NCBI RefSeq assembly: GCF_004297125.1
Contig: NZ_SCVD01000020.1
Span: 400,501-464,500 of the forward strand
From: Phenylobacterium sp.
GTDB taxonomy: Bacteria; Pseudomonadota; Alphaproteobacteria; Caulobacterales; Caulobacteraceae
Length of the DNA: 64,000 nt
Reading direction: 5' to 3'
How positions within the stretch are numbered: the first letter of the stretch is position 1; each line of letters begins with the position of its first letter. Positions 56,974-64,000 of the stretch are shown piece after piece. The position numbers were made by a program, and so were the translations under genes. The notes beneath the pieces are model-generated. The model was not told the origin of the DNA, did no database searches, and worked only from the letters and a program-made list of their open reading frames with translations.

Positions 56974-57822
56974 ATGGCCTACTGCGACCTGTTGCTCACG
57001 GCCCTGACCTACCCGGACGCGACGCCGGACCGCGCCCTGCGGAGCGGCGTCGCCCTGGCCAAACGGTTGGGCGGCGAGCTCACATTGCTCACCGTGCAGG
57101 TAGACATCCCCGAGCTGCACAATCCGCTTGCCAACGCCCTCCTGCGCCTGGACCAGCTCAGCCAGCTCGAGGAGGCGCGCAGCGCGGCGACGGCGCGGCT
57201 CGAGGCGGTCTGCGCGCGGATCGCCGCCGCCGACGCCGGGACCCAGATCCGCACCGAGACGGTGACGGCCCGCCTCTACGAGGAAGCCGAGACCATCGCG
57301 CGGGCGGCGCGCACCCGAGACGCGACGCTAGTGCCGATCGGCCCTGCGGTGCTGGCCGATCGCGCTCTGGCCGAGACGGTCCTCTTCGGATCCGGGCGTC
57401 CAGTGCTGGTCTATCCCGAGGGCCAGGAGATCGCGCCGGCCGATCGGTTCGGCACGGTGGCCATCGCCTGGGACGGTGGGGCCCGCGCCGCGCGCGCCGT
57501 GGCCGACGCCCTGCCGATCCTGCGGCGCGCCAGGGACGTGCGGATCTTCATCGCCCTGGGAGACAAGCCGCAGGCGGTGAAGGGCGCGGCGCACGACCTC
57601 GTCCGCCATCTGTCGGCCCATGGTGTGAGCGCCTCGGTGGACGAGCGCCTGGCGCACGACGAATCCATCGGCCACCGTCTCGCCGACTATGCCGCCGCTA
57701 CCCAGCTCGACCTCCTGGTGATGGGCGGCTTCGGCCACGCCCGCGTCCGCGAGTTCGTACTCGGCGGCGCGACCGACGCCATGCTCGAGGCCCCTCCATG
57801 TCCCGTGCTGATGTCGCATTGA
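56974..57822 (+). CDS. Universal stress protein, tandem UspA domains
   Basis: A 282-residue UspA-fold protein with domain 1 starting YCDLLLTALTYPDATPDRAL and domain 2 containing FGTVAIAWDGGARAARAVAD. It ends LDLLVMGGFGHARVREFVLG then PPCPVLMSH, the ATP-binding G-x-x-G-H motif. Both ends parallel the protein at 55652, so the two are paralogues with different first halves. Its stop lies 25 bp inside the AI-2E-family gene, so it is in the same transcript. It probably supports survival at low oxygen. Confidence 0.9.
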   Translation: MAYCDLLLTALTYPDATPDRALRSGVALAKRLGGELTLLTVQVDIPELHNPLANALLRLDQLSQLEEARSAATARLEAVCARIAAADAGTQIRTETVTARLYEEAETIARAARTRDATLVPIGPAVLADRALAETVLFGSGRPVLVYPEGQEIAPADRFGTVAIAWDGGARAARAVADALPILRRARDVRIFIALGDKPQAVKGAAHDLVRHLSAHGVSASVDERLAHDESIGHRLADYAAATQLDLLVMGGFGHARVREFVLGGATDAMLEAPPCPVLMSH

Positions 57823-58889
57823 GCTCGCAGCCGGCGATCCTGCCGCGGATGCGGGCCCGGGCCCGCGGCTTCGGCGCTCCGCTGCAGCTCGCGGTGCTCG
57901 TGGTCGCGGGGCTGCTGGTCTGGCGGCTGGCCGACGTCCTGCTGCTGGCCTTCGGCGCGATTCTGGTCGCGGTCCTGCTGAATGCGCTGTCCGAGCCGCT
58001 CACCATCCGCCTGCGCTGGCCCCGGCCGCTGGCCCTGGCGCTCGCCGTGGCCGGCCTGACCGTCGCGATCGGCGGCGCCGTATGGCTGTTCGGGCAACAA
58101 ATCGCCGTCCAGGTCGCCACGCTCGGCGAGCTGGTGCCAAAGGCGTGGAGCGCTCTGCAGGCGCCGCTGTCCACCTCGCCTCTGGGCGCCTATGTCCTGG
58201 ACGACCTGCAGCGCTTGCGTCACGCGGATGGGCTGGTGGTGCAAACAGCGTCGCGGCTGATCCAGGGGTCGGCGAGCACCGCCGCCGCCACGGTGATCGT
58301 GCTGTTCAGCGGCCTCTACCTCGCCTTCCATCCGGCCACCTATCTGCGTGGGGCCCTGCACCTCATCCCGCCCCCGCGCCGGGCGCGGGCCGGCCAGGTT
58401 CTGGCCGCCTGCGGCGAGGCCCTGAACCGATGGCTGCTCGGACAGTTGGCCTCCATGTTCCTGGTCGGCGGGTCGGTCGGCCTCGGCCTCTGGTGGGCCG
58501 GCGTCCCCTCGCCGCTGGCGCTGGGCGTGCTGGCGGGCCTGGCCCAGTTCGTGCCGGTGGTCGGTCCCTGGGCCGCCACACTTCCCGGACTGATCGTCGC
58601 CGCCGCCCAGGGTCCGCAGACCCTGGCCTGGGCGGCGGCCATCTACCTGGGCGCCTCGCAGTTCGAGGCCAATGTCGTGACCCCCCTGCTTCTGCGCCAG
58701 ATGGTGGAGCTCCCCATGGGGCTGACCCTGTTCGCCGTCCTGGCCATGGGCGTGCTGCTCGGCCCACTGGGCGTGCTCTTCGCCACGCCGCTCGCGGTGG
58801 TCGCCTACGTCGTGGTCCGCCACCTGTATGTGGAGGACGTCCTCGGCGACCGCCTCCTCCATCCCCAAGCCTCCGGAGGGGTCGCATGA
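57798..58889 (+). CDS. AI-2E-family membrane permease
   Basis: A 363-residue protein with about eight membrane helices. VAGLLVWRLADVLLLAFGAI opens the first hairpin; ATVIVLFSGLYLAFHPATYL and GVPSPLALGVLAGLAQFVPV are family motifs (a gate region with a Pro-rich loop), and LGPLGVLFATPLAVVAYVVV closes. The family includes TqsA and sodium/proton antiporters. Which solute is carried here is unknown. It overlaps the Usp gene by 25 bp and its stop overlaps the next start by four (ATGA). Confidence 0.88.
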   Translation: MSRADVALSSQPAILPRMRARARGFGAPLQLAVLVVAGLLVWRLADVLLLAFGAILVAVLLNALSEPLTIRLRWPRPLALALAVAGLTVAIGGAVWLFGQQIAVQVATLGELVPKAWSALQAPLSTSPLGAYVLDDLQRLRHADGLVVQTASRLIQGSASTAAATVIVLFSGLYLAFHPATYLRGALHLIPPPRRARAGQVLAACGEALNRWLLGQLASMFLVGGSVGLGLWWAGVPSPLALGVLAGLAQFVPVVGPWAATLPGLIVAAAQGPQTLAWAAAIYLGASQFEANVVTPLLLRQMVELPMGLTLFAVLAMGVLLGPLGVLFATPLAVVAYVVVRHLYVEDVLGDRLLHPQASGGVA

Positions 58890-59452
58890 CCGCGACCGAC
58901 GCCATGGAATTCCGCGCCCTCGTCAACCTGCATCCCGACCGCCGGCGTCCGGCGCTCGCGGCGGGGGTCGGATTGATCCTGCTGGCCGGCGCCGCCATCG
59001 CCTTCCCCGCGGAGACGACCCTGTTGGTTGGCGCCGCAGGGGGCTGGCTGTTGTGGCTCGCAGGCGCCCTCATGCTGGGCGGCGCCCTGCTGATGTTCAA
59101 TGGCTGGCTGCGGTGGCTGGGGGTGGCCGCCTCGCTCGCCGCCGTGGGGCTCGGCGCTTACCTGACCTTCCACCCCACGGCCGGGGCGCTCGCCACGGCC
59201 CTGATGCTTGCCGCGGCCCTGGTCATGGACGGCAGCTTCCAGCTCGCTGCGGCCCTGCACTTGCGCCCGCTGGTCGCGTGGCGGTGGCTGCTGGCCTCGG
59301 CCATGACCAGCCTGGCGAGCGCCGGATTGCTCGCGGCCGGCCTGCCGGAGCGGTCGCCCCAGGCCATCGCGATCCTGCTGTGCGCCGCCTTCGCCACGAG
59401 CGGCGCGGCGCTCGTGGCCACCAGCTTCGCCCGTCCTGCGCCCCGACGCTGA
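58886..59452 (+). CDS. HdeD/DUF308-family membrane protein
   Basis: A 188-residue protein of about six membrane helices in three hairpins ([58 protein letters not shown]; and others), with [20 protein letters not shown] typical of HdeD. HdeD is an acid-resistance protein of E. coli; its activity is unknown. GGAGGGG precedes the start and the ATG overlaps the AI-2E stop. It ends the run that begins with the fixK-type or Usp gene. Confidence 0.8.
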   Translation: MTATDAMEFRALVNLHPDRRRPALAAGVGLILLAGAAIAFPAETTLLVGAAGGWLLWLAGALMLGGALLMFNGWLRWLGVAASLAAVGLGAYLTFHPTAGALATALMLAAALVMDGSFQLAAALHLRPLVAWRWLLASAMTSLASAGLLAAGLPERSPQAIAILLCAAFATSGAALVATSFARPAPRR

Positions 59453-59522
59453 CGACGTCTGTCCTACGAATAGGCCGAACCCCGCCTTGCCACAGAGAAC
59501 CTTCGGACCTACCGCTACGGCC

Positions 59523-61022
59523 ATGCCATTGGCCCCAACCTTGAGTAGCGGCGCGCCCGCCCGGTTCGGGTGGCTTGCCGGCTATGCCATCGCCATCGCG
59601 GCCACGCTGGCCTGCGCGGCGCTTCGGCTTCTTTTCGATCCTTACTTCCACGACGACCTCGTGTTCCTGCTGTTCGTCCCGGCCCTGCTCGCGAGCGGGG
59701 CGCTCGGGGGCGTGGGCCCTACGCTGTTCGCGGGCGCCCTCTCGATCGCCCTGAGCCTCGCCTTCATCGGCTTCCCGACCACGTACGACCCGGAGCTGTT
59801 CGTGCGCGGCGGCGTCTTCGTCGCCCTGACGATCGCGATCGGCTTTGTGGGCTCGCGGATGCTGCGCGACACCCGCGAGATCCGTCGGTTCGTCGCCGAC
59901 CTCCAGGCCCGCGAGGCCCACCTGCAGTCGATCCTCGACACGGTGCCGGACGCCATGATCGTCATCGACGAGCGTGGGGTCATGCAGTCGTTCTCCAGCG
60001 CGGCGGAGCGTCAGTTCGGCTGGACCGCGGCGGAGGTCATTGGCCGCAACGTCAGCATGCTCATGCCGGACCCCTACCGCACCCAGCACGACGCCTACCT
60101 GCTCCGCTATCTGACCACCGGCGAGCGACGGATCATCGGCATCGGCCGCGTCGTCGTCGGCGAGCGGAAGGACGGCTCGACCTTCCCGATGGAGCTCTCG
60201 GTGGGCGAGATGCGCTCCGGCGAGCAACGCTATTTCACCGGCTTCGTGCGTGACCTCAGCGAACGGCAGCAGGCCGAGCGCCGGCTGCAGGACGTCCAGA
60301 GCGAGCTTGTCCACGTAGGCCGCCTCACCGCGCTGGGCGAAATGGCCTCCGCCCTCGCCCACGAGCTCAACCAGCCGCTGACAGCGGCCGCCAATTTCAT
60401 GAAGGGATGCCTCGTGCTCCTGAAGCGCGAGCCGACCGACAAGGCGCGCCTCGAGGACATGATCAGCCAGGGCGCCGACCAGGCGCTCCGAGCCGGCCAG
60501 ATCATCCGCCGGCTCCGCGACTTCGTCTCGAAGGGCGAGGCCGATCGGAGCATCGAGAGCCTGCCGCAACTCCTCGAGGAAGCCGGCGCGCTGGCCATGG
60601 TGGGCGCCAAGGAGAAGAGCGTGCGCCTGCGCTATTCGATCGACCCGCGCGTGAGCCTCGTCCTGGCGGACAAGGTGCAGATCCAGCAGGTCGCGCTCAA
60701 CCTGATCCGCAACGCGGTGGAGGCCATGGACGAGGCTCCGCGCCGGGACCTGGTGGTGGGCGCCGTGCCGGCGGCCGACGACATGGTCGAGGTATATGTG
60801 AGTGACACGGGCCACGGCCTCAGTCCGAAAGTGGCGGAACAGCTATTCCAGCCCTTCATGACCACCAAGGCGCAGGGTATGGGAATCGGGTTGTCGATCT
60901 CGCGAACCATCATCGAGGCGCACGGCGGCCGGATCTGGGTCGAGTCCAACGCCGACGGCGGGGCGACTTTCCGCTTCACGCTGCCGGCGGTCCGAGAGGA
61001 GGAATTGACGGATCATGAGTGA
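59523..61022 (+). CDS. fixL: FixL oxygen-sensing heme-PAS histidine kinase
   Basis: A 499-residue kinase. Four N-terminal helices (about residues 15-110) are followed by a PAS domain at about 130-245. His189 in [12 protein letters not shown] and Arg209 in [15 protein letters not shown] stand 20 residues apart, as do the heme ligand and distal Arg of Bradyrhizobium FixL, so this is a true heme-PAS oxygen sensor. The transmitter has HELNQPLTA (phospho-His near 280), [15 protein letters not shown] and GMGIGLSI. When oxygen leaves the heme it should phosphorylate FixJ. The ATG at 59523 has no strong Shine-Dalgarno; a TTG at 59487 is the alternative. Its stop lies eight bases inside fixJ. Confidence 0.93.
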   Translation: MPLAPTLSSGAPARFGWLAGYAIAIAATLACAALRLLFDPYFHDDLVFLLFVPALLASGALGGVGPTLFAGALSIALSLAFIGFPTTYDPELFVRGGVFVALTIAIGFVGSRMLRDTREIRRFVADLQAREAHLQSILDTVPDAMIVIDERGVMQSFSSAAERQFGWTAAEVIGRNVSMLMPDPYRTQHDAYLLRYLTTGERRIIGIGRVVVGERKDGSTFPMELSVGEMRSGEQRYFTGFVRDLSERQQAERRLQDVQSELVHVGRLTALGEMASALAHELNQPLTAAANFMKGCLVLLKREPTDKARLEDMISQGADQALRAGQIIRRLRDFVSKGEADRSIESLPQLLEEAGALAMVGAKEKSVRLRYSIDPRVSLVLADKVQIQQVALNLIRNAVEAMDEAPRRDLVVGAVPAADDMVEVYVSDTGHGLSPKVAEQLFQPFMTTKAQGMGIGLSISRTIIEAHGGRIWVESNADGGATFRFTLPAVREEELTDHE

Positions 61023-61620
61023 GCCCACCGTCCATCTGATCGACGACGACGAGCCGGTGCGGGTCTCGTTGGGCTTCGTCCTGGAGATGGCCGACCTGCC
61101 GGCGAAGACCTACGCCTCGGCGCAGGAGTTCCTCGCCGTCGCCGAAGGCCTCACCGAAGGCTGCATCATCACCGACGTACGGATGCCGGAGATGAGCGGC
61201 CTGGAATTGATCCGGCGCCTGCGGGAGCGGGGCGTGACCCTGCCCGTGATCGTCATTACCGGTCACGGCGACGTGCCCCTGGCGGTAGAGGCGATGCGCG
61301 CGGGGGTCGTCGACTTCATCGAGAAGCCCTTCGACGATGAGGTCCTGCTTCGCGCCGTGCGCTCGGCCCTCGACGCCCAGGTCCGTACGGACGAGCAGAA
61401 CATCGAGCGGCAACGTTTCGAACAGATGCTCTCGACCTTGTCCGGCCGCGAGAAGGACGTCCTGCGCGGGGTCGTCGCCGGCAAGATGAACAAGGTGATC
61501 GCCTACGAGCTCGGGATCAGCCCGCGCACCGTGGAAGTCTACCGCGCCAACGTCATGAACAAGACCCAGGCGAACGGGCTCTCGGAGCTGGTCCGCATCG
61601 CCCTCCTCGCCGGTTTCTGA
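61015..61620 (+). CDS. fixJ: FixJ response regulator
   Basis: A 201-residue NarL/FixJ-type regulator. The receiver has [20 protein letters not shown] with phospho-Asp at residue 54 (the same number as in Sinorhizobium FixJ), VITGHGDV and KPFDDE. LuxR-type [23 protein letters not shown], then [20 protein letters not shown]. Phosphorylated by FixL at low oxygen, it should turn on fixK-type genes. It overlaps fixL by eight bases. The 26-bp element found upstream of the fixK-type and alternative oxidase genes is its likely target. Confidence 0.93.
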   Translation: MSEPTVHLIDDDEPVRVSLGFVLEMADLPAKTYASAQEFLAVAEGLTEGCIITDVRMPEMSGLELIRRLRERGVTLPVIVITGHGDVPLAVEAMRAGVVDFIEKPFDDEVLLRAVRSALDAQVRTDEQNIERQRFEQMLSTLSGREKDVLRGVVAGKMNKVIAYELGISPRTVEVYRANVMNKTQANGLSELVRIALLAGF

Positions 61621-61626
61621 ACGGCG

Positions 61627-61640
61627 TTGCGCGAGATCAA
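61627..61640. promoter_or_regulatory. FNR/FixK-like box upstream of FixT-like gene
   Basis: The site reads TTGCG-CGAG-ATCAA: eight of ten bases match TTGAT-N4-ATCAA. It lies seven bases after the fixJ stop and 34 bp before the ATG at 61675. In Caulobacter the FixT inhibitor gene depends on FixK, which fits. The site favours the 61675 start. Confidence 0.45.
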
Positions 61641-61674
61641 GGCGCGGACCCCAGGGCCGTGCGACGCTTGCGTC

Positions 61675-62073
61675 ATGGATCAGCGCCTCCCCAGCCGGCC
61701 TCCCGTGGTGTTCGTCGTCGACGATGACGCCGCGGTTCGACGCGCGCTGGAGTTCGCCCTCGACCTTGAGGGCTTCGCGGTCGAGACCTTCGACTCCGGC
61801 GAGGCCCTGTTGCTGCGCCTCCCCCCGGAAGGACCCGGCTGTCTGGTGCTGGACGAGCGCCTGCCCGGCGTCTCCGGGCTCGCCACCCTGCGCCAGCTAC
61901 GCGACCGTCAGGTCGACATGCCCGCCATCCTGGTGACCAGTCACCCCAACGCCCCGCTGCGCGAAGCCGCGGCCCGCGCCGGAACTCCGATCCTGGAGAA
62001 ACCCCTGCTAGGGGAAACCCTGGTCGCCGCCATCCACCGGCTGCTCGAGCCGAACACCCGGCCGGGCGCCTAG
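61675..62073 (+). CDS. Single-domain response regulator, FixT-like
   Basis: A 132-residue stand-alone receiver with all canonical residues: FVVDDDAAVRRAL (acidic pocket), LVLDERLPGVSG (phospho-Asp), LVTSHP and ILEKPLLG (Lys). There is no output domain. In Caulobacter the small receiver FixT, encoded with FixLJ, inhibits FixL and is made under FixK control. Position after fixJ and the upstream FixK-like box suggest the same role. Caulobacter FixT also binds an Fe-S cluster through Cys; here only one Cys is inside the frame, with a CDAC pair in the alternative TTG-started extension (61627). So the FixT identity is plausible, not shown. Confidence 0.78.
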   Translation: MDQRLPSRPPVVFVVDDDAAVRRALEFALDLEGFAVETFDSGEALLLRLPPEGPGCLVLDERLPGVSGLATLRQLRDRQVDMPAILVTSHPNAPLREAAARAGTPILEKPLLGETLVAAIHRLLEPNTRPGA

Positions 62074-62090
62074 CGCCCGCCCTTAAGACG

Positions 62091-62131
62091 GAATCAATCG
62101 GAGGGGCAAGAAGCCACCATCTCGTTGATTC
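62091..62131. repeat. GAATCAA...TTGATTC inverted repeat between convergent genes
   Basis: Seven-base arms (62091-62097 and 62125-62131) separated by 27 bp lie between the FixT-like gene and the convergent hemoglobin gene. It may act as a weak terminator or be chance; the spacer is too long for a simple FixK box. Confidence 0.3.
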
Positions 62132-62181
62132 TTAGCTGGATCCGGGCTGTCAGACCGCCTTCTGCATCGGCGGATTGCGCC

Positions 62182-62616
62182 TTAGCGCGCGGTGAGATCC
62201 GCGATCAGGGTCCCGCGGCTCGCGGCCAGTCCCATGCGCAGGCTGCGGCCGATCATCCGGGACTTCTCGATGAAGAGCTCCGCGGCCGCCGGCGGGCAGA
62301 TGTCGCGGGCAGTGCGCTCGAAGAGGTCCAGCCAGAGCGCGAAGTGCTCGTCCAGCACACCCGGCGCCTGCGCGTGGGCGGCCATGGGCGAGCCCTTGAA
62401 ACGACCGGTCATCAGCAGGACCGAGGACCAGAAGTCGCAGAGCTTGGCGAGGTGCTCGTCCCAGTCCTCTACGGCGGCCTCGAAGACCGGCCCCAGCGCC
62501 GGGTCCTTTCGCACGCGGCCATAGAACGCATGGACCTGGCGGGCGATCAACGCCTCATCGACCCCGGCGGCGACGCCGGGGCCGATGCGCAGTTTCGGGG
62601 TTTCGGCGTCGCTCAC
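62182..62616 (-). CDS. Group III truncated hemoglobin
   Basis: A 144-residue globin of the trHb3 type. Markers are [20 protein letters not shown] (B-helix Tyr), [31 protein letters not shown] (probable proximal His) and [20 protein letters not shown] (conserved Phe/Trp helix G). It binds heme and oxygen or NO; trHb3 proteins are associated with respiration at low oxygen or with NO defence. Its start overlaps the alternative oxidase stop by four bases, so the two are translationally coupled. That coupling suggests it serves the oxidase, either delivering oxygen or removing NO, which is an inference. Confidence 0.9.
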   Translation of the reverse strand: MSDAETPKLRIGPGVAAGVDEALIARQVHAFYGRVRKDPALGPVFEAAVEDWDEHLAKLCDFWSSVLLMTGRFKGSPMAAHAQAPGVLDEHFALWLDLFERTARDICPPAAAELFIEKSRMIGRSLRMGLAASRGTLIADLTAR

Positions 62617-63305
62617 GCCGCGTCGCGCCAGTGGGGCTGGAGCTGTTCATGCGGCCATACCGCGGGGATCTTCACCGGCTCGACAAGGCCGGCCAGCTCG
62701 TTGGCGAAGCCATGGTTGACGTCGCGATGGTGGGCCTCGTCGGCGCGGACCACCTCGACCACGTCGCGGAGCGTCGCATCCATGGGCAGGTTCCAGTAGC
62801 GGATCGCCAGGGTCGGCGCGGGCACGTTGGGCGAGCGGCCTTCGTCGATCTCGGCCAGGTAGTGAGTGTAGCTGATCACCGCCTCTTCCTCGAAATAGCC
62901 GACCACCCGGTGCGCCGTCTTCGGCGAGATCAGGTAGAGGCCGAAGAAGAACAGGTAGAAGACCCACTGGGCGGCGACGACCACGAAGCGCTCGAACGCC
63001 GTCGGCTTGGCGACCTCGATGAAGGTCATCAGGTGCATGCGCTCGTTCTCGGCCTCGTCCATCAGGGTCTTGATCCAGCCCTTGTCGTCGCACATCCGGC
63101 GCAGGCACTTCAGGTGGTTCAAGGTCGCGCCCACCATCCCAGGCACGGCGGCCACCGTCTCCAGCACGACGGCCCGGTGGCCGTAACGCCTGGCGAAGAA
63201 GGTGTCGGCGCAGAACCGCAAGGCCTTGACGAAGCCGAAGGCCACCCGGTCCGAGAGACCGCGGGGCTGGTAGTGGACAGAGAGGTCGGCAGACGGGCCG
63301 GACAT
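62613..63305 (-). CDS. Alternative oxidase (AOX), diiron quinol oxidase
   Basis: A 230-residue alternative oxidase. Di-iron ligands are in place: Glu49 ([11 protein letters not shown]), Glu88 and His91 (NERMHLM), Glu139 or its neighbour ([13 protein letters not shown]), Glu190 and His193 ([12 protein letters not shown]). The first spacings (39 and 51 residues) match the trypanosomal enzyme. One hydrophobic stretch ([17 protein letters not shown]) fits interfacial membrane attachment. It oxidises ubiquinol directly with oxygen, without pumping protons and insensitive to cyanide and NO. Bacterial AOX is uncommon. It is first in an operon with a truncated hemoglobin; the inverted copy of the 26-bp element found before the fixK-type gene lies 77 bp upstream. 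Confidence 0.93.
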   Translation of the reverse strand: MSGPSADLSVHYQPRGLSDRVAFGFVKALRFCADTFFARRYGHRAVVLETVAAVPGMVGATLNHLKCLRRMCDDKGWIKTLMDEAENERMHLMTFIEVAKPTAFERFVVVAAQWVFYLFFFGLYLISPKTAHRVVGYFEEEAVISYTHYLAEIDEGRSPNVPAPTLAIRYWNLPMDATLRDVVEVVRADEAHHRDVNHGFANELAGLVEPVKIPAVWPHEQLQPHWRDAA

Positions 63306-63381
63306 GGCGAGAAGCCTTTCAAACTGTGCGGGAAAGATCCCGCGCTGACCCGGTCTGAATAGCCAATCGTCCGCCGCGGCT

Positions 63382-63407
63382 ACATTCGGGAGCGTCCCCT
63401 AAGTAGC
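63382..63407 (-). promoter_or_regulatory. 26-bp element upstream of alternative oxidase operon, candidate FixJ site
   Basis: The reverse complement matches the element at 54856-54881 at 25 of 26 positions. It lies 77 bp before the alternative oxidase start and faces it in the same relative orientation as the other copy faces the fixK-type gene. Candidate FixJ binding site; the hemA stop is 24 bp further on. Confidence 0.62.
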
Positions 63408-63430
63408 GATCCGGATGGGCGAGCCCTCGG

Positions 63431-64000
63431 TCAGGCCGCGACGTCCAGCCTGTTCAGCTTGCACAGGCTCCACAGTCGGCCCAGCGCGTCGGTGAGTTCA
63501 TCCATCATGCCGTCGGTGTGTCCGGGGGACGGGGTGAAGCGCAGGCGTTCGGTGCCGCGGGGCACGGTGGGGTAGTTGATGGGCTGGACGTAGATGCCGT
63601 GGTCTTCCAGCAGGATGTCGGAGATCAGCTTGCAGTGGACGGCGTCGCCCACCAGCACCGGCACGATGTGGCTGACGCTGGGCATTACCGGCAGCCCGGC
63701 CTTGGTCAGGCGCTGCTTCAGGGCCGCGGCGCGCTCCTGGTGGGCCACGCGGATCTCGTTGTGGGCCTTCAGGTAGCGGATCGAGGCCACCGCGCCGGCC
63801 GCCAGGGCCGGCGGCAGCGAGGTGGTGAAGATGAAGCCGTCGGCGTAGCTGCGGATCGCGTCGCAGATCACCGCGTCGGCCGCGATGTAGCCGCCCATGA
63901 CGCCGAACGCCTTGCCGAGCGTGCCCTCGACGATGTCGATCTGGTCCATGACCCCGTCACGCTCGGCCACGCCGGCCCCGCGGGGGCCGTACATGCCCAC
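63431..64000 (-). CDS. hemA: 5-aminolevulinate synthase, 5' end outside window
   Basis: The final 190 residues of ALA synthase, which condenses glycine and succinyl-CoA in the first heme-biosynthesis step of alphaproteobacteria. The fragment enters at [15 protein letters not shown] and includes the PLP Lys in [56 protein letters not shown] (substrate contacts) and the terminal RLRFTPSP region. The frame enters from the right edge, so the start and promoter are not seen. Its position beside FixLJ-controlled heme proteins is sensible, because hemA is oxygen-controlled in many relatives; that link is inference. Confidence 0.95.
   Translation of the reverse strand: MGMYGPRGAGVAERDGVMDQIDIVEGTLGKAFGVMGGYIAADAVICDAIRSYADGFIFTTSLPPALAAGAVASIRYLKAHNEIRVAHQERAAALKQRLTKAGLPVMPSVSHIVPVLVGDAVHCKLISDILLEDHGIYVQPINYPTVPRGTERLRFTPSPGHTDGMMDELTDALGRLWSLCKLNRLDVAA

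Overview
The window is high-GC alphaproteobacterial DNA and most resembles Caulobacteraceae (Phenylobacterium/Caulobacter type). The basis is the gene content: many TonB-dependent receptors, a PEPxxWA-CTERM protein, Tat-exported glycosidases, four S10 serine carboxypeptidases and a FixLJ-FixK oxygen circuit. This lineage call is an inference. I saw no tRNA, rRNA, CRISPR array, insertion sequence or prophage. Coding density is high, and almost all other long open frames are antisense shadows of the genes listed.

Layout. 1-400: a BLUF blue-light sensor cut by the window edge. 0.46-4.8 kb: glucuronoxylan/uronate use (GH67 alpha-glucuronidase, mannonate dehydratase, FadR-type regulator). 4.8-8.7 kb: a PEPxxWA-CTERM surface protein, then an ECF sigma factor overlapping a Ser/Thr kinase. 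8.8-13.9 kb: xylan side-chain and oligosaccharide genes (GH43-GH3 operon, aldose epimerase). An 11-bp palindrome, TGGTCAGACCA, lies in both the alpha-glucuronidase/mannonate dehydratase gap and the GH43 promoter, which probably joins them in one regulon. 13.9-16.8 kb: a TetR regulator between two divergent GST-like genes. 16.8-29.3 kb: an EEP-family phosphodiesterase, then a peptide/amino-acid locus (RidA, APC permease, amidohydrolase, ornithine-cyclodeaminase homologue, TonB receptor, S10 peptidase, PLP aminotransferase). 29.3-30.8 kb: two coupled SDR enzymes. 30.9-42.2 kb: a probable organic-acid uptake and sensing module (DUF6351 hydrolase, TonB receptor, CitMHS transporter, TctE-like kinase fused in operon with a solute-binding protein, convergent TctD-like regulator, serine hydrolase). 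42.2-50.7 kb: a decayed TonB-receptor tail, a peroxiredoxin-like protein and three more S10 peptidases, one translationally coupled to a Tat-exported PLP enzyme, plus an Lrp/AsnC regulator. 50.8-54.8 kb: nitrobindin-like protein, Rap1a/Tai-like protein, DUF883-type protein, beta-CASP nuclease, XRE regulator and baeRF-type protein. 54.9-64 kb: a low-oxygen island (FixK-type regulator, two universal stress proteins, lipoprotein cytochrome c, AI-2E permease, HdeD-like protein, FixL, FixJ, a FixT-like receiver, group III truncated hemoglobin, alternative oxidase, hemA).

Regulatory circuits read directly from repeated DNA. (1) A 26-bp element with one mismatch lies upstream of the fixK-type gene and, inverted, upstream of the alternative oxidase-hemoglobin operon; it is a candidate FixJ site. 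(2) A 15-bp element, consensus ACGAAAAGAAAATCC, occurs in the promoters of six transcription units of the peptide/amino-acid locus, always in the same orientation relative to the gene. An Lrp-type regulator sits among them. (3) CAGCA[A/G]CCTGTC occurs about 90 bp upstream of both the TonB receptor and the CitMHS transporter. (4) FNR/FixK-like boxes lie upstream of the fixK-type gene, the beta-CASP nuclease gene and the FixT-like gene. These four patterns are the most interesting content. All need motif searches and experiments, because I worked by eye only.
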